A program made the translations under genes and the position numbers. From Viridibacillus soli (GTDB lineage: Bacteria > Bacillota > Bacilli > Bacillales_A > Planococcaceae), in assembly GCF_016612995.1 (NCBI RefSeq), contig NZ_JAEOAH010000011.1, positions 1-64,000 of the forward strand: a DNA stretch of 64,000 nt, read 5' to 3'. Positions 54,885-62,251 of this stretch are shown here, one piece after another. Numbering within the stretch: the first letter of the stretch is position 1; the number at the start of each line of letters is the position of its first letter. The notes under the pieces were generated by a model. The model was not told where the DNA came from. It made no database searches and saw nothing but the letters and a program-made list of their open reading frames with translations.

Positions 54885-56042
54885 ATGACAGACGTATTTA
54901 TCATACTTGCTAAACGCAGTCCTATTGGCAAGCTTGGTGGCATATTAAAGGATATTGAACCAGAGGATCTACTAGCGCAAGTTATCCAAAATATTGTGAG
55001 TGAAGCCAATTTGCCAGTAAAGGAAATTGATGATGTTATCATGGGCAACACGGTTGGACCCGGTGGTAATATTGCACGACTTGCCTTATTAACAGCAGGT
55101 CTCCCTGTAGAAGTACCTGGTGTGACAGTAGATCGTCAATGTGGGTCAGGTCTAGAAGCAATCAATATGGCAGCCCGGCTAATTCAAAGTGGTGCTGGAC
55201 ATATATACTTAGCTGGTGGAGTAGAAAGTGTCAGTAGAGCGCCTTGGCGTATGAAGAAACCATCATCGCTATATAGTAATGGTGCACCAGAAATTTATAT
55301 GCGCTCAAGATTTTCACCAGATACAATCGGAGATCCTGATATGGGCATTGCAGCTGAAAATGTAGCGGAGAAATACAATATTTCACGCGCGGAACAGGAT
55401 GCTTATGCATATGAAAGTCATCAAAAAGCTCTTGCTACAGATTTCTCATCAGAGATTGTGCCCATCACGGTTAAGTTAGGGAAAGAGATTGTCACTGTGT
55501 TAGAAGATGAGTGTCCGCGGAAAACAACAGATGTAGAAAAATTGGCTACATTGAAACCGATTTTTAAAGAAAAAGGGGTTGTAACTGCAGGTAATGCATG
55601 TCCGATAAACGATGGTGCAGCAGTTGCTTTACTTATGTCAGGGGAAAAATGTCGTGAGCTTGGGTTGAAACCCGTTATGAAGTTCGTTGATGCAGTAGCA
55701 GCTGGAGTCGATCCAAACTATTTAGGCATTGGTCCAGTCCCGGCAGTTAAGAAATTACTAGATAGAAACCAATTACATATCGAAACTATTGAATATATGG
55801 AATTTAATGAAGCATTTGCCTCTCAAGTACTTGCATCATTAAAATGTTTGGACATCCCCAAATCGAAAGTAAATGCTGGAGGAGGAGCTATTGCATTAGG
55901 ACATCCGTATGGTGCTTCTGGAGCCATTTTGGTTACTCGATTGCTTACCCAAATACAGCAAAAGCCATTTAAGAAAGCAATCGCTACTTTAGGAATTGGT
56001 GGTGGATTAGGACTCGCTACATTATTTGAAGGGGTGAGGTAA
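54885..56042 (+). CDS. Thiolase-family enzyme lacking the second active-site cysteine (YhfS-like)
   Basis: The 385-residue protein has nucleophile C86 in VDRQCGSGLEA, the NEAFASQ motif (about 308), and H340 in GHPYGASGA. The terminal motif, normally CIGGG with the acid/base cysteine, reads LGIGGGLGLA, so G370 (55992-55994) stands in its place. Thiolases use both cysteines for Claisen condensation or cleavage. Loss of the second suggests altered chemistry, for example a decarboxylating or KAS-like mechanism, or an impaired enzyme. GGAGG lies inside the preceding gene's end. Confidence 0.85.
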   Translation: MTDVFIILAKRSPIGKLGGILKDIEPEDLLAQVIQNIVSEANLPVKEIDDVIMGNTVGPGGNIARLALLTAGLPVEVPGVTVDRQCGSGLEAINMAARLIQSGAGHIYLAGGVESVSRAPWRMKKPSSLYSNGAPEIYMRSRFSPDTIGDPDMGIAAENVAEKYNISRAEQDAYAYESHQKALATDFSSEIVPITVKLGKEIVTVLEDECPRKTTDVEKLATLKPIFKEKGVVTAGNACPINDGAAVALLMSGEKCRELGLKPVMKFVDAVAAGVDPNYLGIGPVPAVKKLLDRNQLHIETIEYMEFNEAFASQVLASLKCLDIPKSKVNAGGGAIALGHPYGASGAILVTRLLTQIQQKPFKKAIATLGIGGGLGLATLFEGVR

Positions 56043-56044
56043 TC

Positions 56045-56488
56045 ATGCACTTTAAAACTGGAATGGTGTCAGATTCTTTTACTGTGAAAGTTGACCGACA
56101 AGACATTCAAAACTTTGCGAGAAGTATAAAAAATAGAAATCAGTTACATTACGATTTGGAAACTGCGAAAAAGGCTGGATTTCCCGATATTATTGCTCCT
56201 CCTACATTACCTATTTTATTTTGGCAAAATGCGAAACTGGATTGGTTAGAGCAAGTAGAAGCCCCGTTAATCCACGGAGAACAAAAGTTTACTTATATAA
56301 AACGAATAGTCGCTGGAGATATATATAAGTGCAGAATTTTTTTGAAAGATGTAATGAAAAAGCAAGGCTCTACAAGCGTTATATGGATTTTGAAACATGT
56401 ACTAGAAGGCTATCAAAATGAAAGATTATGTTTCACATCAGAAACAACTTTGATTTTAAGAGAACTTGATGAAAATGAGGTGGAATAA
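56045..56488 (+). CDS. MaoC N-terminal-like dehydratase subunit
   Basis: This 147-residue hot-dog protein resembles the FAS1-like / MaoC_dehydrat_N domain: VKVDRQDIQNFARSI, LHYDLETAKKAGFPDIIAPPT, GEQKFTYIKRIVAGDIYKC. It lacks the full D-x4-H hydratase motif; the second protein carries that. Such pairs form heterodimers (HadA/HadB type) that dehydrate 3-hydroxyacyl thioesters. It lies 2 bases after the thiolase stop and directly before its partner. Confidence 0.8.
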   Translation: MHFKTGMVSDSFTVKVDRQDIQNFARSIKNRNQLHYDLETAKKAGFPDIIAPPTLPILFWQNAKLDWLEQVEAPLIHGEQKFTYIKRIVAGDIYKCRIFLKDVMKKQGSTSVIWILKHVLEGYQNERLCFTSETTLILRELDENEVE

Positions 56489-56887
56489 TTGGTTTCATTC
56501 ACTGTAGGTGACTATATTTGTGCTAATGAGAGCGTGATTATTTCAGCAAACGATGTAAAAAAATACGCTGAAACTTCAAAAGATTTTAATGCAATTCATT
56601 TAGATTTTCAGAGTGCTGTAAAAGCGGGATTTGAACGTGAAATTGTTCATGGCATGCTTGTGATGGGAATTGCGGAAAGTCGATTATCTACCATTTTCCC
56701 AACAAGTGTTGTTGTCTCTTATGAAACAAAATTTATTCAGCCAGTATTGGTTGGCGAAGTATTAACTTTTTCATATGTAGTGATCGAAGAGGAACTAGAC
56801 ACGATTGCTATAAAAATTGAGGCAACGAAAGAAAACGAAAATACTGCGATCATCGGTGTTATTCAATTTACAGAGGTTAGAGGGTGA
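56489..56887 (+). CDS. MaoC-like (R)-specific enoyl hydratase subunit
   Basis: This 132-residue hot-dog protein has the hydratase 2 motif region TSKDFNAIHLDFQSAVKAGF with catalytic-type D and H, and EIVHGMLVMGI. TTG start at 56489 directly after the previous stop. Together with the 56045 protein it should form a dehydratase/hydratase acting on 3-hydroxyacyl-CoA or -ACP. Confidence 0.85.
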   Translation: MVSFTVGDYICANESVIISANDVKKYAETSKDFNAIHLDFQSAVKAGFEREIVHGMLVMGIAESRLSTIFPTSVVVSYETKFIQPVLVGEVLTFSYVVIEEELDTIAIKIEATKENENTAIIGVIQFTEVRG

Positions 56888-56891
56888 TAAA

Positions 56892-57707
56892 TTGCTTACG
56901 GGAAAAGTTGCTCTAATAACGGGGTCCACAAGAGGGATTGGTAAAAGTATTGCACTACAAATGGCAAAAGAGGGTGCTTTAGTTGCTGTAAATGGAACGA
57001 ATGCGAATAGCGTTCAAATAGTAGTCGATGAGATCCATTCAATAGGCGGACATGCAATGGGTATTTGTGAAAGTGTTGCCACAATTGCAGGGGCAGAATA
57101 TATAGTTAGCAAGACTTTGACACATTTCGGGAAAATCGACATTCTTATTAATAATGCAGGTATTACAAGGGATCAATTGCTAGTCAATATGTCAGATCAA
57201 GCTTGGCAGGAAGTACTAGATGTCCATTTGACAGGCACTTTTGCTTGTACAAGAGCCGTTGTACAACATATGAAGACTCGTGATGAAGGCGGGTGCCTCA
57301 TAAATATGACATCAACAGCAGGTTTGATGGGAACGGTTGGTCAGGTGAACTATAGTGCTGTAAAAGCCGGTATATTAGGGCTTACTTGGACATTGGCAGA
57401 AGAACTTAAACGTTTTAGCATTCGTGTCAATGCAATAGCACCTGCCGCTTTAACAGATATGACACAACCCGTTATTGAGCGTATTCAAGCAAAATGTGAG
57501 GCAGAAAGCAAGCCGTTCCCTGATTTTTGGAAAGTGGGTTCACCAGAGGATGTAGCTAAAGTTGTTGTCTTAATAGCTGATGATAGCAGTACTGTATCTG
57601 GTCAAGTGTTTTCAGTCAATGGTTCCAAAATCGGTAAATGGGAAAAACCCTCACATGCTGAACTAACGCTGGAAGAACTAAAAGACATAGTTTGTAGAGA
57701 AAACTAA
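56892..57707 (+). CDS. SDR-family 3-oxoacyl reductase (FabG-like)
   Basis: TTG 56892 after AGAGGG was chosen; the frame is open further upstream but overlaps the hydratase. The 271-residue protein shows TGSTRGIGKSI (NAD(P) site), NNAGIT, and catalytic Ser-Tyr-Lys in STAGLMGTVGQVNYSAVKAG. A C-terminal extension after GQVFSVNGSKIG is present. It should reduce a 3-oxoacyl thioester to 3-hydroxyacyl, the step between the thiolase and the MaoC pair. Confidence 0.88.
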   Translation: MLTGKVALITGSTRGIGKSIALQMAKEGALVAVNGTNANSVQIVVDEIHSIGGHAMGICESVATIAGAEYIVSKTLTHFGKIDILINNAGITRDQLLVNMSDQAWQEVLDVHLTGTFACTRAVVQHMKTRDEGGCLINMTSTAGLMGTVGQVNYSAVKAGILGLTWTLAEELKRFSIRVNAIAPAALTDMTQPVIERIQAKCEAESKPFPDFWKVGSPEDVAKVVVLIADDSSTVSGQVFSVNGSKIGKWEKPSHAELTLEELKDIVCREN

Positions 57708-57725
57708 TAAAAGAAGGTGCAAGAT

Positions 57726-58538
57726 TTGCTTACTTTTGACAATGTATCGTTTGCATATGGGCAGCAAGCGGTGTTGAAAAATATATCATTACAAATAATG
57801 GAAGGTGAATTTCTAACAATTATCGGTCCAAACGGCTCAGGTAAATCGACGCTTTCAAAATTAATGAACGGCCTAATCCAGCCGTATCTAGGACAAATAT
57901 TGGTGGATAGATTAGATACGCAAAGTCCACAAAACTTAAAAGAAATCCGTCAAATTGTCGGCTTGATTTTTCAAAATCCTGAAGATCAATTCATATCGAC
58001 GACGGTTTTTGATGAGGTGATTTTCGGCTTAGAAAATATTGCGGTAGAACCGGATAAAATGCAATCGATTGCGGAAGATGCATTAAAGAAGGTCGGTATG
58101 CTTTCTTATAAAGATGTAGAGCCGCATAAGCTTTCAGGGGGCCAGAAACAGCGTGTAGCTATTGCAGCCATTTTAGCGATGAAACCAAAATATATCGTTT
58201 TTGATGAATCCACAGCGATGTTAGATCCCAACGGCCAAAAAAGTATTATGACACTCATGCAGCATCTACATGATGAAGGCTTCACGATTATTCATATAAC
58301 ACATCTTATGGAAGAAGCGCTTAAGGCCACAAGAGTGCTCGTTTTAAATGGTGGCGTCATTGTGGCAGAAGGGGCTCCGGTAGATGTTTTTCATAATAGT
58401 AGGGTGATAGAAAATAATGAATTGGATGTACCACTTCCTTTGAAATTAAAGGGCCGCTTAAGTGAAGCAGGAATTGTAGTTCCGAAGCAGCTAGTCACTC
58501 TAGAAGGGATTGTTGATTATATATGGACATCAAATTAG
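57726..58538 (+). CDS. ecfA1: ECF transporter ATPase A1 (EcfA / BioM-like)
   Basis: TTG 57726 behind AGAAGG is preferred over GTG 57717. The 270-residue ATPase has Walker A GPNGSGKSTLSKL, Q-loop FQNPEDQFISTTV (ECF-type), signature LSGGQKQRVAIAAIL and Walker B IVFDESTAMLD. The usual DEPT is DEST here. It forms the ATPase pair with the next gene and energises S-components such as BioY. It lies 18 bases after the SDR gene in the same operon. Confidence 0.92.
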   Translation: MLTFDNVSFAYGQQAVLKNISLQIMEGEFLTIIGPNGSGKSTLSKLMNGLIQPYLGQILVDRLDTQSPQNLKEIRQIVGLIFQNPEDQFISTTVFDEVIFGLENIAVEPDKMQSIAEDALKKVGMLSYKDVEPHKLSGGQKQRVAIAAILAMKPKYIVFDESTAMLDPNGQKSIMTLMQHLHDEGFTIIHITHLMEEALKATRVLVLNGGVIVAEGAPVDVFHNSRVIENNELDVPLPLKLKGRLSEAGIVVPKQLVTLEGIVDYIWTSN

Positions 58539-59401
58539 AAAATGTCTCTTACAAATATCCAAGTCTTTCAAATGACAGCTGGGAAAGCATACGAGAACTA
58601 AATTGTATGTTTGAAACGGGAAAATGGTTATCCGTAATTGGCCAAACAGGCTCAGGGAAATCTACTTTAATGAAACTATTAAAAGGATTAATAGCTCCTA
58701 CGGCTGGAAGATTATTAATCAATGGACAAGAAAATAAGCTTTCTAAAAAGGGCAATGCCCAAATTATTCAAGAGGTTGGACTGGTGTTTCAGTATCCCGA
58801 ACATCAATTATTTGAAACAACTGTCTTGAAAGATTTAGCATTTGGACCTAAAAATCAAGGCGTGAAGAAGGAAGAAATCAATGACAGAACAAAGGTTATT
58901 ATAGAGCTAGTTGGTTTATCCGAAGCGTATTTTGACAAGGCACCATTTGAATTAAGCGGTGGTGAAAAAAGACGAGTGGCAATTGCAACAGTGCTAATGA
59001 TGAATCCGGAAGTATTGATTTTGGATGAACCTACAGCTGGTCTAGATCCACAAGGAAGTAAGCTGATTTTACAATTAGTCCATGATTGGCAAAAAGCTGG
59101 AGGTGGACAGCGTACCGTCATATTCGTAACACACCAAATGAATGAAGTTGCCGAGTATTCGGATGAAGTACTCGTTATGAATGACGGTGAGATAGTCTTT
59201 CAAGAGAATCCAATCGCGCTTTTTCGAGAGCATGATCATGAATTAAAGGCATTTGGGTTAGATATACCTGACTCTGTAAAACTTCTGAAATTATTTGAGC
59301 ATCGTTTTGGTAAACGTATTGAAGTACATTCATTACAGGAAGAAGTTGTTCTAGAAGAGGTTGTAGCATATTTTACGAAACAAGGGGATGACCTTTTGTG
59401 A
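58523..59401 (+). CDS. ecfA2: ECF transporter ATPase A2 (EcfA')
   Basis: This 292-residue ATPase has Walker A GQTGSGKSTLMKL, VFQYPEHQLFETTV, signature LSGGEKRRVAIATVL and Walker B LILDEPTAGLDP. It overlaps ecfA1 by 16 bases. Full-length partner of the ATPase heterodimer. Confidence 0.93.
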   Translation: MDIKLENVSYKYPSLSNDSWESIRELNCMFETGKWLSVIGQTGSGKSTLMKLLKGLIAPTAGRLLINGQENKLSKKGNAQIIQEVGLVFQYPEHQLFETTVLKDLAFGPKNQGVKKEEINDRTKVIIELVGLSEAYFDKAPFELSGGEKRRVAIATVLMMNPEVLILDEPTAGLDPQGSKLILQLVHDWQKAGGGQRTVIFVTHQMNEVAEYSDEVLVMNDGEIVFQENPIALFREHDHELKAFGLDIPDSVKLLKLFEHRFGKRIEVHSLQEEVVLEEVVAYFTKQGDDLL

Positions 59402-60204
59402 TTGAAAATGTGCTAGTTGGACAGTTTGTTGAAACATCTTCTGTTTTCCATCGTTTAGACCCTCGCTCGAAATTAATAAGCATATTTTGTATTGTCATCG
59501 CATTCTTTTTAATCGATAACGCTGCAGGTTATCTGTTAGCAGGCCTCTTTGTATTTGGCTGTATTACGTTGTCACATATTCCGTGGCGCATTTTCTTAAA
59601 GGGCTTAAAGCCAATATTATTTATTCTCTCATTTACGATTGTTTATCATATTTTGTTTACAAAAGGAGAGAACTTGCTTTTTCATTACGGCATTTTGTCT
59701 ATATATATTGAAGGAATTATTAGTGGAAGTCGTTTAGTAGTGCGTATTATTTTGCTCGTATTAATAACCTCGCTATTAACCTTAACTACAAAACCACTTG
59801 AGTTAGCTTATGGCTTCGAAGTACTTTGCAAACCGCTGAAAAAACTACGTTTTCCAGTTGAGCAATTTTCTTTAATGCTAGCTATTACATTGCGTTTTAT
59901 CCCAACAATTGTAATGGAGTTAGACAAAATTATTGAAGCACAAAAAGCTAGAGGCGTTAATTTTGAAGATAAATCACTTATGAAAAAGGTATTAAGTTAT
60001 ATACCGATTATCGTGCCACTTTTATTTACATCAATTAATAGAGCAGAAAACTTAGCGAATGCCATTGATGCAAGAGCTTATGGCGATGGCAGTGGACGCA
60101 CGCGGTATAAGACATTGCGATTTGAAACCCGTGATTATATAGCGATGAGTATTAGCCTTTTTATGGTAGGGACTTTTTTAATATTGAAGATGCTAGGAGG
60201 TTAA
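59398..60204 (+). CDS. ecfT: ECF transporter transmembrane protein EcfT (BioN-like)
   Basis: This 268-residue membrane protein has FHRLDPRSKLISIF at the N-terminus (standard EcfT motif), several helices, and two coupling helices with the paired Ala-Arg-Gly-type motifs EAQKARGVNFE and NAIDARAYGDG. It overlaps ecfA2 by 4 bases (GTGA). With EcfA1/A2 it completes the energising module; co-transcription with bioY suggests biotin as main cargo, though such modules can be shared. Confidence 0.93.
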   Translation: MIENVLVGQFVETSSVFHRLDPRSKLISIFCIVIAFFLIDNAAGYLLAGLFVFGCITLSHIPWRIFLKGLKPILFILSFTIVYHILFTKGENLLFHYGILSIYIEGIISGSRLVVRIILLVLITSLLTLTTKPLELAYGFEVLCKPLKKLRFPVEQFSLMLAITLRFIPTIVMELDKIIEAQKARGVNFEDKSLMKKVLSYIPIIVPLLFTSINRAENLANAIDARAYGDGSGRTRYKTLRFETRDYIAMSISLFMVGTFLILKMLGG

Positions 60205-60207
60205 TAG

Positions 60208-60519
60208 GTGAAAGTATATGGAATGGTAGTTGATAATGAAACACGCTGTCTGCATTATCATACTCAAAAAGATATTGTAGCCTTGAAATTTAAGTGTTGC
60301 GATAAATACTATCCTTGTTTTGAATGCCATGCTGCATGTGAAGATCATATGCCGGAAGTTTGGTCAAAGAATGAATGGGCTGAGTTAGCGATTCTCTGTG
60401 GTGTCTGTGACAAAGAGCATACGATTGCGGAATATGTTGGGACGAATCATTGTTTACAATGTGGATCTGCATTTAACGAGCGCTGTGAGGCACATTATCA
60501 TTTATATTTTGAAGTGTAA
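60208..60519 (+). CDS. CHY zinc-finger protein
   Basis: GTG 60208, three bases after ecfT with its ribosome binding site inside the ecfT end. The 103-residue protein contains many Cys/His pairs in CHY zinc-finger order: CLHYH, CCDKYYPCFECHAACEDH, CGVCDKEH, CLQCGSAFNERCEAHYH. It probably binds two or three zinc ions. Function in bacteria is unclear. The operon position may be incidental or regulatory. Confidence 0.88.
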   Translation: MKVYGMVVDNETRCLHYHTQKDIVALKFKCCDKYYPCFECHAACEDHMPEVWSKNEWAELAILCGVCDKEHTIAEYVGTNHCLQCGSAFNERCEAHYHLYFEV

Positions 60520-60520
60520 G

Positions 60521-60548
60521 AGAATCGAATTTTTCGGTTCTTTTTTTA
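60521..60548 (+). terminator. Operon-end terminator
   Basis: AGAATCG pairs with CGGTTCT (one G-T pair) followed by a T-run, at the stop of the CHY gene. Confidence 0.7.
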
Positions 60549-61081
60549 TTTTAGATTCTTATTAAAACCAACTCTGCTTTCACATTATATAGTGAATTTT
60601 TAAATGTATTTAAAGAAGTAGTTCTGAACAAACAATTGAAGAATATTTAAGACGGAATTTTGCAGCTAGAGCAACAACTAATCCTGAGCTTGTTCCAGAA
60701 GGTGTAAGTAGTTTATGGAATTCAGTTTGGTCCTATTTTCATCATACGCAACAATCCGATCAATGTACTCTTGAACTAGTTTACAGACGTCATTTGCCGC
60801 TCTCAAGTAAATGAGCTAACTGAACCATCGTATCAATTATATTTTCCCTTTTCAAAGCTCTGGTCGTTAATATATATATATTAACGTTCTAATGCGTATA
60901 ATCTCTCAAAACATCTACAAATTGAAAGCTATTTGATAAGTTGAAATAAAAAGGAACACTTGTTCTGGTATTGTGATTATGTTACACTGAATTTACAATG
61001 AATTCTGTGTAATATTTTTCAATCACGACAATATCGATAGAGTGTTAAAATAGATAATACGATTTAAAAGGAGGAATTTTC
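60549..61081. other. Gap with an orphan coding fragment and a perfect palindrome
   Basis: A frame at about 60622-60813 reads SEQTIEEYLRRNFAARATT, PELVPEGVSSLWNSVW and SYFHHTQQSDQC to a TGA, with no start codon. It looks like a 5'-truncated small protein of unknown family. A perfect 22-bp palindrome CGTTAA-(TA)5-TTAACG lies at 60865-60886. The sbcD promoter lies downstream of it. Confidence 0.35.
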
Positions 61082-62251
61082 ATGAAAATATTTCATACAG
61101 CTGATTGGCATTTAGGTAAGCTTGTTCAAGGGGTTTATATGACCGAAGATCAAGCATATATTTTACAGCAATTCTTAGCTGAAATTGACCAAGAACAGCC
61201 AGATGTCATAATTGTAGCCGGTGATTTATACGACAGAGCTGTACCTCCGACAGAAGCGGTCCGTTTGTTAGACGATATTTTCGAGGAAATTGTGTTGAAA
61301 AGGCATATACCGCTTATTAGCATTGCCGGAAATCATGACAGTCCAGGTCGTTTACATTTTGGTAGTCATTTAATGAAGGAAAGTGGTTTACATATAGTAG
61401 GGAATCTTGACGACAAGCTATCACCGGTCGTGCTAAACGATGAATTCGGAAAAGTGCATTTTCACCTAATTCCATATGCTGATCCGTCGCAAGTTCGATA
61501 TGTGTTTAATGATGACTCCATCAAATCTCACCAATCTGCGATGAAACGTATAACAGATGAGTTGAAAAAGAAGATGGATCCAACGGTTAGACATGTCTTT
61601 GTTGGACATGCTTTTGTGACTTCTCATGGGCAAGAAGAGGAGAATACGAGTGAATCTGAACGACCTTTAGCAATCGGCGGTACTGAGTGCATTGATGCTG
61701 CACTTTTTGAGCCGTTTCATTACACCGCACTTGGACATCTACACCAAGCTCATTTCGTTTTAAATGAAACAATTCGTTACGCGGGTTCACCTTTGAAATA
61801 TTCGATTTCTGAGGAAAATCATAAGAAAGGTTATTTAATCGTGGATTTAGCTGAAGATGGACAAGTGACAATCGAGAAAAAATTACTACAGCCACGTAGA
61901 GATATGCGTACGGTAGAGGATCATTTAGATAATTTACTTAAAACAGAAGTAAGTGAAGACTATATTTATGTAAAATTACTTGACGATGCACCGATCATCT
62001 CTCCAATGGAGAAAATTCGCACAGTTTTCCCAAATGCTATGCATGTGGAGCGCAAATTGATGAAACAAACAATAGATGGTACTGAGCAACTAACAACATC
62101 AAGGCAAAAAATGGACGACTTAACACTCTTTGAGGCGTTTTATAAGGAAATAGTAGGTGCAGAAGTAGAAGATGCAACAAAACAACTATTCCAAGAAGTG
62201 TTACAAGAAGGCTTAGCGAAAGAACGTGAAGTAGGGAGCGATGTTAAATGA
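61082..62251 (+). CDS. sbcD: Nuclease SbcCD subunit D
   Basis: This 389-residue Mre11-like exonuclease has phosphodiesterase motifs HTADWHLGK (I), VAGDLYDRAVPP (II), GNHDSPGRL (III), GHAFV and ALGHLHQAH (later histidine motifs). AGGAGG precedes ATG 61082. It forms a complex with SbcC that cleaves hairpins and palindromes at replication forks. It overlaps sbcC by 4 bases. Confidence 0.95.
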   Translation: MKIFHTADWHLGKLVQGVYMTEDQAYILQQFLAEIDQEQPDVIIVAGDLYDRAVPPTEAVRLLDDIFEEIVLKRHIPLISIAGNHDSPGRLHFGSHLMKESGLHIVGNLDDKLSPVVLNDEFGKVHFHLIPYADPSQVRYVFNDDSIKSHQSAMKRITDELKKKMDPTVRHVFVGHAFVTSHGQEEENTSESERPLAIGGTECIDAALFEPFHYTALGHLHQAHFVLNETIRYAGSPLKYSISEENHKKGYLIVDLAEDGQVTIEKKLLQPRRDMRTVEDHLDNLLKTEVSEDYIYVKLLDDAPIISPMEKIRTVFPNAMHVERKLMKQTIDGTEQLTTSRQKMDDLTLFEAFYKEIVGAEVEDATKQLFQEVLQEGLAKEREVGSDVK

